In this document: piece after piece, positions 1 to 5,747 of the stretch | Layout of the letters: every line of letters begins with the position of its first letter | Position numbering within the stretch: the stretch's first letter is position 1 | Notes under the pieces: generated by a model | What the model saw: only the letters and a program-made list of their open reading frames with translations | The model's database searches: none | What the model was told of the DNA's origin: nothing | Source: CAZGSD01 sp964528305 | Lineage (GTDB): Bacteria; Patescibacteriota; Gracilibacteria; UBA1369 | Reading direction: 5' to 3' | Length of the DNA: 20,815 bases | Assembly: GCA_964528305.1 (NCBI GenBank) | Contig: CAZGSD010000012.1 | Location: forward strand, 1-20,815 | Made by a program: the position numbers and the translations under genes

Positions 1-40
1 TCGTTTAAATGGGTGTTGATTGTAGTCTTTTTTGCAATTT

Positions 41-166
41 CACATAACGTTTGCGAATAACCGAAGTTTACTTGGAGCGCAGCGAAAAGTAAATTTGCGT
101 GAGCCTCAGCGAACCAGTTATTCGCTGTTGTGGGATGTGCGACCTCCAGGGAGCATTTACCACAAC
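41..166. repeat. Folded inverted-repeat region upstream of the recombinase gene
   Basis: Seen directly: GCGAATAAC (53-61) is the exact reverse complement of GTTATTCGC (117-125). Nested inside, 64-73 pairs with 87-96 at 9 of 10 Watson-Crick positions plus one G-U. CACA (41-44) can extend the outer stem with TGTG (129-132). A second, competing hairpin pairs GTTGTGG (127-133) with CCACAAC (160-166). No ORF of note covers it. The shape resembles a folded recombination site of the attC kind or a structured RNA. However, the R-box consensus of integron attC sites (RYYYAAC/GTTRRRY) is not met at the outer arms, so the function is open. Confidence 0.55.
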
Positions 167-183
167 TAGTTTTTATGCGGCGT

Positions 184-213
184 GGGGGTTGGTTAGGGGT
201 AGGAGGGGTGGGG
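184..213 (+). other. G-quadruplex motif upstream of the recombinase
   Basis: Four runs of at least four G (184-188, 196-199, 205-208, 210-213) are separated by loops of 7, 5 and 1 bases. This satisfies the standard intramolecular G-quadruplex pattern. It sits in a G-rich tract between the folded repeat region and the recombinase start. Whether it forms or regulates anything cannot be told from sequence. Confidence 0.5.
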
Positions 214-276
214 ATTATGTGTAGTATTGGGCGGAGTAGGTTGGGGCGTTTCAGGTGATTTTCAGGGGGATTTAAT

Positions 277-1128
277 TTGAGTTGTGCTATGGGGATGATA
301 ACATTTTATCTACACGGCATGCAAAACTGGCTTAAGGAAACTGAAAATCACCTGAAACTGCGGAATTACAGCCCGTGCAGCATAAAAGCCTATGTGGGGG
401 CTTTGAAAATATATTTTGGTTTTGTTGGCGGCGAAATAGCGCTTGATATTGGGCGGATTAAAACCTTTTTATTGGGCAAACAGGAGGCTGGGGCGGCGCC
501 GCAGACTATTAATTTATACCTGAATGCTATTAAATTTTTTTATAAAAATATTGTTAAGGACCCTAGCTACATCGACCTGAAATTTGCCAAAAGAAGCCGT
601 AAACTGCCTGTCATCCTGTCCCGTGAGGAAATTCAGCGAATTATACAGGTACTCAGTAATTTTAAACATAGGGTGATGATTTCACTGGCTTACAGCTCTG
701 GCTTGAGAGTGAGTGAGGTGATTGAATTGCGGGTGAGGGATATCGATCTAAAAGACCTGGTGTTGCATCTAAAAGGCGCTAAAGGGAATAAAGACCGCCT
801 GACGGTTTTTTCGGCCAAACTGCTCGGTGATCTGCGTCAAATGATGGTGGGCAAAAGGCCTGATGACTTTGTGTTTGTCAGTGAGCGGGGAGGGAGGTTG
901 AGTACGCGGACGGCCCAAAAGGTGTTTATGAGCGCCCTGCGGCGGGCCGGGGTAAGCAAAGCCGCTACTTTTCACAGCCTACGGCATAGTTTTGCTACTC
1001 ATTTACTGGAGAATGGCACAGATATACGTTATCTGCAGGTTTTGCTGGGGCATGAAAACATACGAACGACTCAAAGGTATACTCAGGTCACCGTCCCAGC
1101 GCTTCGGAAAATTAAAAGTCCGTTTTAA
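277..1128 (+). CDS. Tyrosine recombinase, Xer/phage-integrase family
   Basis: This is a site-specific DNA recombinase of the XerC/XerD type. An N-terminal SAM-like DNA-binding domain (about residues 15-100) precedes the catalytic domain. The whole catalytic set is visible: R144 in GLRVSE, K169 in GAKGNK, H233 and R236 in HSLRH, H259 in LLGH, and the nucleophile Y268 in RYTQV. It should therefore be active. The TTG start at 277 has an SD-like AGGGGGA at 264-270, six bases upstream. ATG codons at 289, 295 and 319 are alternatives, and homology to Xer proteins would begin near M15 (319), giving 269 aa. Either length is slightly short for Xer (about 300). There is no IntI-type insertion before the HxxR motif. 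It could be the chromosome-dimer resolvase of a reduced genome or the integrase of a mobile element. No element boundaries or partner genes are seen. Confidence 0.9.
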   Translation: MSCAMGMITFYLHGMQNWLKETENHLKLRNYSPCSIKAYVGALKIYFGFVGGEIALDIGRIKTFLLGKQEAGAAPQTINLYLNAIKFFYKNIVKDPSYIDLKFAKRSRKLPVILSREEIQRIIQVLSNFKHRVMISLAYSSGLRVSEVIELRVRDIDLKDLVLHLKGAKGNKDRLTVFSAKLLGDLRQMMVGKRPDDFVFVSERGGRLSTRTAQKVFMSALRRAGVSKAATFHSLRHSFATHLLENGTDIRYLQVLLGHENIRTTQRYTQVTVPALRKIKSPF

Positions 1129-1158
1129 AAAACCCCGCGGGTTGGGGCGGGGTTTTTT
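1127..1158. terminator. Bidirectional rho-independent terminator
   Basis: A 12-bp perfect stem (1127-1138 with 1147-1158) encloses an 8-base loop. The arms are A6-CCCC-GC and its complement ending in T6, so U-tracts exist on both strands. It lies between the convergent recombinase and khpA genes and overlaps the recombinase stop codon. Confidence 0.9.
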
Positions 1159-1184
1159 GAAGAATGTGATTTGTGATATAGGGA

Positions 1185-1490
1185 TTAGATGCCCAGGCTA
1201 TCGTCGATATTGGCACCATTACCACCACCTACTACTGTTCCATCTGGTTCAACAATTTTCAGGTTAACGCGGGCATTGTTTTTGGAGCCGATGACACGCA
1301 GTAGAATGCGGATTGATTTGGCTGTCTGGCCGCTTTTACCGATGACTTTGCCCATGTCTTCTTTGGCTACTTTCAGGGTGATCAGTACGCCCATTTCATC
1401 GACTGTTCTGTCGACAGTGACTTGATCTGGGTGGTCAACGATTTGTTTGACGACGTATAATACAAACTCTTTGTCTTGCATGTTTTCCAT
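1185..1490 (-). CDS. khpA: KhpA-like KH-domain RNA-binding protein
   Basis: This small single-KH RNA-binding protein (101 aa) is of the KhpA/YlqC family, whose members bind RNA with KhpB and influence cell division and ribosome function in Gram-positives. The KH core carries the GxxG loop in GKVIGKSGQ (about residues 47-55), after a beta-alpha segment typical of the family (EFVLYVVKQIVDHPDQV). The Gly/Asn-rich tail (VVGGGNGANIDDSLGI) extends beyond the usual family length of about 75-80. The gene lies 46 bases downstream of rpsP, the classical rpsP-khpA order; rimM and trmD, which often follow, are absent. The start at 1490 is an ATG; a second ATG at 1481 would remove three residues. Confidence 0.9.
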   Translation of the reverse strand: MENMQDKEFVLYVVKQIVDHPDQVTVDRTVDEMGVLITLKVAKEDMGKVIGKSGQTAKSIRILLRVIGSKNNARVNLKIVEPDGTVVGGGNGANIDDSLGI

Positions 1491-1536
1491 TGTGGTAGTT
1501 TTGGGTTAGATATTAAAGAATACTACTACTTAAAAT

Positions 1537-1875
1537 TTAAGCCTGTGGTGCTTCTGGAGCGCTGGCTGGAGCTTCTGGACCGGCTTTTTTGGCGCGAGAT
1601 TTGCGATTGGTCTGGAATTTGATGAATTTTTCCATACCGGCAACGCCTTCGGCTTTGAGCAGAGAGGCTACAGTTTCGCTGGGTTGGGCTCCTTTGGAAA
1701 TCCAGTACTTGATGCGATCCTGGTCGAATTTCAGCACCTTTGGATTGCTGGTGGGCACATAATGACCGACCAATTCAACATACTGTCTTTTGACAGCTTT
1801 GGATTGTTCGGCAACCACCATTCTAAAACTTTCTTGGGAAGTCTTTCCGGTGCGGGTAAGTCTGATTACTAACAC
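1537..1875 (-). CDS. rpsP: 30S ribosomal protein bS16
   Basis: This is small-subunit ribosomal protein bS16. The diagnostic N-terminus is (M)LVIRLTRTGKTSQ, followed by RMVVAEQSKAVKRQYVELVGHY and DRIKYWISKGAQPSETV. I chose the GTG at 1875, although the frame stays open to 2007, for two reasons: bS16 always begins right at this segment, and a promoter at 1913-1941 places the RNA start downstream of 2007. The product is 112 aa. It carries a C-terminal tail (about residues 80-112) that is first basic and then Ala/Pro-rich, longer than the 80-90 residues of typical bS16. khpA follows 46 bases downstream on the same strand. No SD precedes the GTG. Confidence 0.93.
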   Translation of the reverse strand: MLVIRLTRTGKTSQESFRMVVAEQSKAVKRQYVELVGHYVPTSNPKVLKFDQDRIKYWISKGAQPSETVASLLKAEGVAGMEKFIKFQTNRKSRAKKAGPEAPASAPEAPQA

Positions 1876-1912
1876 GAGTTTTCGGGTTAAAAGAATTTCT
1901 AATAGCCGCCTC

Positions 1913-1941
1913 AGTTTAGGGGGGGAGTTAATGAAAGTCAA
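1913..1941 (-). promoter_or_regulatory. Promoter of rpsP-khpA
   Basis: On the minus strand, -35 TTGACT (1936-1941) and -10 TAAACT (1913-1918) are separated by exactly 17 bases; the spacer includes seven C. Predicted transcription begins about 30 bases before the GTG of rpsP. This fits the shorter bS16 start and means rpsP-khpA can be transcribed independently of the upstream genes. Confidence 0.6.
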
Positions 1942-1969
1942 GAAAATGTTAGTAAGCTCTGAAAATTGC

Positions 1970-2365
1970 TTAGCGAATAGTGATGCGGGAGATGGTGCCT
2001 GGGCCAAAATGGCTGTTGAGAGACTGCTGCAGGAGGTGGCGTTTGGTGAAGAGTTTTTGGCGGAGGGAAGCGGTGTCGGCGCGCAGGGCTAGTTGGGAGT
2101 TTTTGCAGGAGACGACATGGATGGATGAAATGTGACCGGGCAGAAGTTCGGATAATGTTTGGCGCGCCTGATGGCAAATGCGTATGGCTTTGACCTGCGT
2201 GCCCATGCCTAGGCGATTGGCGGCTAGTTCGAAAAGACTTTGGAAGGATTTGGAAGAATCACTGTTTGACTGACCGGCCCGTGATGTGGCGGACATGAAA
2301 TGATCGCCAGCAGGATTGACTGGTGCGGACTCGAAATCGGAATTTTCACCGTCCGGATAGTGCAT
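1970..2365 (-). CDS. DUF721/DciA-like protein
   Basis: This 131-aa protein resembles the DUF721 family, whose best-known member DciA is the ancestral loader partner of the replicative helicase DnaB. The C-terminal half has the family's character: a helix (VKAIRICHQARQTLSELLP, about residues 58-76), then a strand-rich stretch SSIHVVSCKNSQLALRADT, then a helix with LRQKLFTKRHLLQQSLNSHFG and a closing strand TISRITIR. The N-terminal 50 residues are polar and probably disordered. I chose the ATG at 2365, which overlaps the end of the glycosyltransferase gene by 20 bases and suggests translational coupling. The reading frame is open further upstream, but that part is antisense-like shadow of the glycosyltransferase frame. 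Family assignment is by pattern only; a replication role is inferred. Confidence 0.65.
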   Translation of the reverse strand: MHYPDGENSDFESAPVNPAGDHFMSATSRAGQSNSDSSKSFQSLFELAANRLGMGTQVKAIRICHQARQTLSELLPGHISSIHVVSCKNSQLALRADTASLRQKLFTKRHLLQQSLNSHFGPGTISRITIR

Positions 2366-3530
2366 GTAAATATAATTGATGGGTTTGTGTGGCCATTTTG
2401 GGCCAGGAAAATTGCTGGGCGTGGTGGAGGCCGGCCGCTTGTAGCTGATGATATAGGGCTGGGTCGGTGAGCAGTTTTTGAATGGCGGCGGCCATGTTTT
2501 CTGGCGATTGGGGATCGAAATAAACAGCATTCTTGCCGCAGATTTCAGCGATACAGGGCGTGGCGGAGGCGGCTACCGGTGTACCGCAACGCATGGCCTC
2601 AAGTGGTGGCATACCAAAGCCTTCGTAAAAAGAGGGGATGACATAAACACTGGCCGCATTAAGTAAATCGACTAACTCCGCTTCACTGACCAGCCCCGGG
2701 AAGATTAGTGGTGGTAGTCCCGTAGCCGCCTCATCCTGGTTCATCAACCCCAATTGATGGGCCAAATGGAAGATGTCCTGTGCATAAATATTGTCGGTGC
2801 GACCGGTGATGACCAACTGCAAATCCGGGTTGGTTTGACGCAAGACAGCAAAAGCCTTCAGTAAACCGGGGAGATTTTTATGATCTCTCCAAACTCCAGT
2901 ATATAGTAAAAATGCTTTACCTATGCTGTAGCGCTGTAAAGTAGATTGTAGTCGCGCCTGATCTTTGATCGGCTGAAAAACCGGATTAACCCCCAGTGGA
3001 ATTACCTGAATTTTGGAAAGTGGTACGTGTAAATATTTCTCCACATCGGCTCCGGTAGAGCGTGATACGGCTATGATTTTTTTGGCTTTGCGCACAGCAG
3101 TACGCACGGTGAGATGATAAGCCATCCTGTGAATGGGGGAGGTCATTTTTTTTCCAGGATAAAGATGCAAAATGAGATCATGAATAGTCACTAGACTCGG
3201 GCGATTGTATAAAACAGGCCTATTGAAGTGAGTGAAATGCATCAAATCCAACTTCTGCTGATTGATGGCTCGCAGAAAAACTGTTTGTTCGGCCAGGGAA
3301 TAATGCCTGGCATTGACCAGTACTTTATGAAAGTTGGGCCGATCAGAATGAAAATTATTAAATTCCGGCTCATTGAAAAACAAAAAATACTGATGATGTT
3401 GATCCAGACTTTGCAAATTTTCTACTAATTCAAAAGTATAGCGACCGATGCCGGTGAATTGTGAGGAATACATGCGGCAGTCTATGCCGATGCGATAAAC
3501 TGGCTTTAGAGAGTGTTTCGGAGAAGTCAT
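2346..3530 (-). CDS. Glycosyltransferase family 4 (GT-B fold)
   Basis: This sugar transferase (394 aa from the ATG at 3530) probably adds a sugar from a nucleotide donor to a cell-surface glycan; the exact substrate is unknown. The N-terminal Rossmann domain begins with IGIDCRM and the acceptor-side glycine loop FTGIGRY (about residues 16-31). The linker carries IIAVSRST. The C-terminal donor domain shows LYTGVWRDHKN, LVITG and the family's EX7E motif in YEGFGMPPLEA (E303 and E311). An in-frame ATG at 3566 would overlap the upstream phosphatase gene by 26 bases. The ATG at 3530, ten bases after that gene's stop, matches the normal N-terminus better. It forms an operon with the phosphatase upstream and the DUF721 gene downstream. 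Confidence 0.9.
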   Translation of the reverse strand: MTSPKHSLKPVYRIGIDCRMYSSQFTGIGRYTFELVENLQSLDQHHQYFLFFNEPEFNNFHSDRPNFHKVLVNARHYSLAEQTVFLRAINQQKLDLMHFTHFNRPVLYNRPSLVTIHDLILHLYPGKKMTSPIHRMAYHLTVRTAVRKAKKIIAVSRSTGADVEKYLHVPLSKIQVIPLGVNPVFQPIKDQARLQSTLQRYSIGKAFLLYTGVWRDHKNLPGLLKAFAVLRQTNPDLQLVITGRTDNIYAQDIFHLAHQLGLMNQDEAATGLPPLIFPGLVSEAELVDLLNAASVYVIPSFYEGFGMPPLEAMRCGTPVAASATPCIAEICGKNAVYFDPQSPENMAAAIQKLLTDPALYHQLQAAGLHHAQQFSWPKMATQTHQLYLHALSGR

Positions 3531-3540
3531 AATTTGCTCA

Positions 3541-4128
3541 TTATAATAGTGGCCTGATTTCGGCATTGGCGAATTTGGAAAAATGCAGATGATGCTGCCG
3601 CAAATCTACGTCATGCCAACCGCAGTACAAAATGTCGAGTGGATCCCCATGAGATACCAGCAAAATCACCTGATTTTGATATTGATTATCCAAATCATCA
3701 ATCACGGCATTCATACGAGTCCAAACCGCATTTAAATTTTCCACATGGCGATAATCACTACTCAAGTCAGTGTCGGCCTCTAGATGTGGCGCTGGATGTC
3801 CGTAAACCATATCTTCAAAATCGCCACAAAAACGTTCACGCAGGCGCAGGTCAAAAGTTGGCGACGCACACTTGAGATGTCCGGCGCTGATCTCAGAAGT
3901 TTGACGTGTGCGCAGAAAAGGGGAGGCTACTATAATAGTATGCTCATTGAGGCCGTAGCGGGTGGCCGCGCTAGCGATAGACTCCAGAGCGAGCTTACGC
4001 CCTTCCTCTGTGAGGGGATGGCGCTCCGATCCTCGAACTGGATCGGTGGAGTAGACATGCAGCACATTGCTTTCGGCAATGCCATGACGCATCAGATAAT
4101 AGGTGTTTTTGAGGGGACGGACCGACAT
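3541..4128 (-). CDS. Histidine phosphatase superfamily (phosphoglycerate mutase-like) protein
   Basis: This 195-aa protein belongs to the histidine phosphatase branch of the phosphoglycerate mutase superfamily, which transfers phosphate through a histidine. Visible are the RHG signature in YLMRHGIAESN (R14, nucleophile H15), the second catalytic arginine region SPFLRTRQT (R73), the acid region LRERFCGDFEDM (E98), and the second histidine in LVSHGDP (H160). The substrate cannot be named: members include sugar-phosphate, nucleotide and protein phosphatases. Next to a glycosyltransferase, a sugar-phosphate role is possible. I chose the ATG at 4128; a TTG at 4146 in frame would add six residues. 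It is probably the first gene of the leftward block. Confidence 0.85.
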   Translation of the reverse strand: MSVRPLKNTYYLMRHGIAESNVLHVYSTDPVRGSERHPLTEEGRKLALESIASAATRYGLNEHTIIVASPFLRTRQTSEISAGHLKCASPTFDLRLRERFCGDFEDMVYGHPAPHLEADTDLSSDYRHVENLNAVWTRMNAVIDDLDNQYQNQVILLVSHGDPLDILYCGWHDVDLRQHHLHFSKFANAEIRPLL

Positions 4129-4297
4129 TGAAGGTGGTTTTATCAAAGCGCGTATAGCTTAACTGAAAAGCTCTGTATTTGGAAATTCAGCTCAAAAATT
4201 CAGCTTGCAAAAGATGCGGGCTTTGATTATATTTGCCGCGCAAAGTGAGGAATTTATCGGTGACGCCTGTTTGCCTGTTGCGAGGATGGCCAAATAT

Positions 4298-4374
4298 GGA
4301 GACGTAGTTCAGCTGGTTAGAACGCCACACTGTCACTGTGGAGGTCGCGGGTTCGAGTCCCGTCGTTTCCGCCA
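4298..4374 (+). tRNA. tRNA-Asp (GUC)
   Basis: A complete 77-base cloverleaf. The acceptor stem GGAGACG pairs with CGTTTCC (one G-U), the D-stem is GTTC/GAAC, the anticodon stem is CCACA/TGTGG with loop CTGTCAC and anticodon GTC at 4332-4334, and the T-stem is GCGGG/CCCGT with TTCGAGT loop. Discriminator G73 is as expected for Asp, and the 3' CCA is encoded. The GUN anticodon makes it a natural substrate for queuosine, and the window encodes QueG, the last queuosine-pathway enzyme. Confidence 0.97.
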
Positions 4375-4417
4375 TGCAATGAAAAAAATTTTGAGAGGGA
4401 ATATTGAGGGGATGGCA

Positions 4418-4426
4418 TGCTATAAT
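4418..4426 (+). promoter_or_regulatory. Extended -10 promoter of msrA
   Basis: A TG-C-TATAAT extended -10 element ends 27 bases before the msrA ATG. No -35 hexamer stands at a proper distance, which is acceptable for an extended -10 promoter. The leader would be about 20 bases. Confidence 0.55.
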
Positions 4427-4453
4427 AGCGGAGTCGGTTTATTTTAAAGTGAA

Positions 4454-4987
4454 ATGACAAGCAAAATCGTTCTAGGTGGTGGATGTTTTTGGTGCATAGA
4501 GGCTGTGTTCGCGCGATGTCGCGGGGTGACGGGCGTGCGGTCGGGCTATGCTGGAGGGAAGCGCGCTAACCCTGTGTATGAGATGGTTTGCACGGGGGTG
4601 ACGGGCCATGCGGAGGTGATAGAAGTGAGTTTTGATGATGAAATTATTGGTTTGGCGGATTTGCTGCGGGTGTTTTTTGCCATGCATGATCCGACTACGC
4701 TGAATCAGCAGGGGAATGATCGTGGTACGCAATATAGATCGGTGATTTTTTATGAATCGGAGGAGCAGCGGCGGGTGGCGGAGGAGGTGATGGCGGAGGT
4801 AGAAAGGGAGGGGTGGCATGAAAAGCCTGTGGTGACGGAGATAGCGCCGCTACGGGGTTTTTATCCGGCGGAAGATTATCATCAGAATTATTATGCCAAA
4901 AATCCGCAGCAGGCTTATTGTCAGCTAGTAGTAAGTCCCAAGGTGGCTAAGTTTCGGCAGAAGTTCGCGCACTTTTGGCGGGATTAG
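4454..4987 (+). CDS. msrA: Peptide-methionine (S)-S-oxide reductase MsrA
   Basis: This enzyme repairs oxidised methionine by reducing the S-epimer of methionine sulfoxide, free or in proteins, using thioredoxin-type reductants. The signature GGGCFWCIE lies at residues 8-16 with catalytic C11. The family block GYAGG (31-35) and the substrate-binding AEDYHQNYY (139-147) are present. C156 in AYCQLVV is in position for the resolving cysteine. The length of 177 aa is normal. Its own extended -10 promoter lies just upstream and no SD is visible. It stands alone between the tRNA and a lipoprotein gene; no msrB is in the window. Confidence 0.96.
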   Translation: MTSKIVLGGGCFWCIEAVFARCRGVTGVRSGYAGGKRANPVYEMVCTGVTGHAEVIEVSFDDEIIGLADLLRVFFAMHDPTTLNQQGNDRGTQYRSVIFYESEEQRRVAEEVMAEVEREGWHEKPVVTEIAPLRGFYPAEDYHQNYYAKNPQQAYCQLVVSPKVAKFRQKFAHFWRD

Positions 4988-5021
4988 AACATTAATCCTG
5001 GGGCGGGCTAGGGATAAAATT

Positions 5022-5049
5022 TTGTGAGCAAGGTGGCTTTGCGTAAAAT
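5022..5049 (+). promoter_or_regulatory. Putative promoter of the Ala-rich lipoprotein gene
   Basis: TTGTGA (5022-5027) and TAAAAT (5044-5049) are spaced by 16 bases. They leave a leader of about 30 bases before the ATG at 5087. The match is moderate. Confidence 0.4.
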
Positions 5050-5086
5050 GTGGCTTGTAGAGAAGCTATTTTAAAAATATAAATAT

Positions 5087-5437
5087 ATGAAAAATTTAGT
5101 AAAATTAATGATGGGAGTGGCGATGGTAGGGGTTTTGGCCGGATGTCAGCAGACGGAGCCCCAAAAAACATCATCTGCAAATAACAATTCTCCAGCCTCT
5201 GCGGAATCGACCTTAAAGGTAGACGCGGCTGCTGAGGCTAGTCAGAACACCAATGATGCCATCGATGCGGCTAATCGGGCTATGGCCGAGGCGAGCGGTG
5301 TGCAGGTGAAGGCCGACGATAGTGCTAAATCCAGCGTTGACTTGAAAGCAGAAGAAGAAATCGCTTCAGATGCCGCCGCCATGGAGGCTGCCAATAAAGC
5401 GATGTTGGAAGCTCAGGCTAAAGTGAAAAGTAAATAG
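5087..5437 (+). CDS. Small Ala-rich lipoprotein of unknown function
   Basis: This 116-aa exported protein is of unknown function. The N-terminus is a lipoprotein signal: two lysines, a hydrophobic stretch (LMMGVAMVGVLAG) and lipobox LAGC with the lipidated cysteine at C20. The mature part is Ala/Ser/Asn-rich, then strongly helical and acidic. Two related segments, DAIDAANRAMAEA (57-69) and AAMEAANKAMLEA (97-109), look like an internal duplication able to form amphipathic helices. There is no SD and the leader is A/T only. It has its own putative promoter and a long hairpin immediately downstream, so it is probably monocistronic. By size and lipidation it could resemble Lpp-like or surface-anchored helical proteins; this is a guess. 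Confidence 0.75.
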   Translation: MKNLVKLMMGVAMVGVLAGCQQTEPQKTSSANNNSPASAESTLKVDAAAEASQNTNDAIDAANRAMAEASGVQVKADDSAKSSVDLKAEEEIASDAAAMEAANKAMLEAQAKVKSK

Positions 5438-5460
5438 TGTTAGTTATGGTTGCTGCCTGT

Positions 5461-5542
5461 AAATAAAATAGAGGAAATACACCTTGTCTCCGAAGGGCCT
5501 CTACCCCAAAGTCGACAAAGTATATTTCCTCTATTTTTATTT
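5461..5542. terminator. Long imperfect hairpin (probable terminator)
   Basis: The arm at 5461-5488 is the near-perfect complement of 5514-5542, with one bulged A and a few mismatches, around a loop of about 25 bases rich in C and G. The outer arm ends in an A/T run, giving U-rich 3' sides in both directions. It follows the lipoprotein gene by 23 bases and most simply acts as its terminator. The stem is unusually long, so a structured RNA or a small repeat element remains possible. Confidence 0.6.
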
Positions 5543-5747
5543 ACTCTCAAACATCTGTTTATCTATCGATTTGGCGTATAGGAGTGTTTAGGAATTTTTT
5601 AGAAGATTTTAAGGATTTATTAATTAAATAGGCTTACCGTGCTACTGATGAATGGAGAGGTGACGGAATAATTATTGTCAAACTACTTGCTTTTTGTTTT
5701 AAATTAATGTTTAATATCATCTTGTAAAATTTTCATTAGCTAGAAAT
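5543..5747. promoter_or_regulatory. AT-rich intergenic region with candidate promoters
   Basis: Together with the hairpin, this fills a gene-free gap of 310 bases. No ORF or RNA gene is visible. Two weak promoter candidates overlap: TTGTCA (5675-5680) with TTTAAA (5698-5703), spacing 17; and TTGCTT (5687-5692) with TTTAAT (5710-5715), spacing 17. Either would serve the large gene starting at 5748. Confidence 0.35.

Noticed and set aside
53..125. Canonical integron attC site
   Set aside because: The outer arms do not fit the RYYYAAC/GTTRRRY boxes and the adjacent recombinase lacks the IntI-specific insertion. Kept only as an attC-like fold.
1876..2007. N-terminal extension of bS16 to 2007
   Set aside because: bS16 begins at the (M)LVIRLTR segment, and a well-spaced promoter at 1913-1941 lies within the extension.
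2366..2530. Upstream extension of the DUF721 frame
   Set aside because: It is the shadow of the glycosyltransferase frame, which is clearly coding there.
3932..3942. TATAAT on the plus strand inside the phosphatase gene
   Set aside because: No -35 at the right distance and no plus-strand gene downstream.
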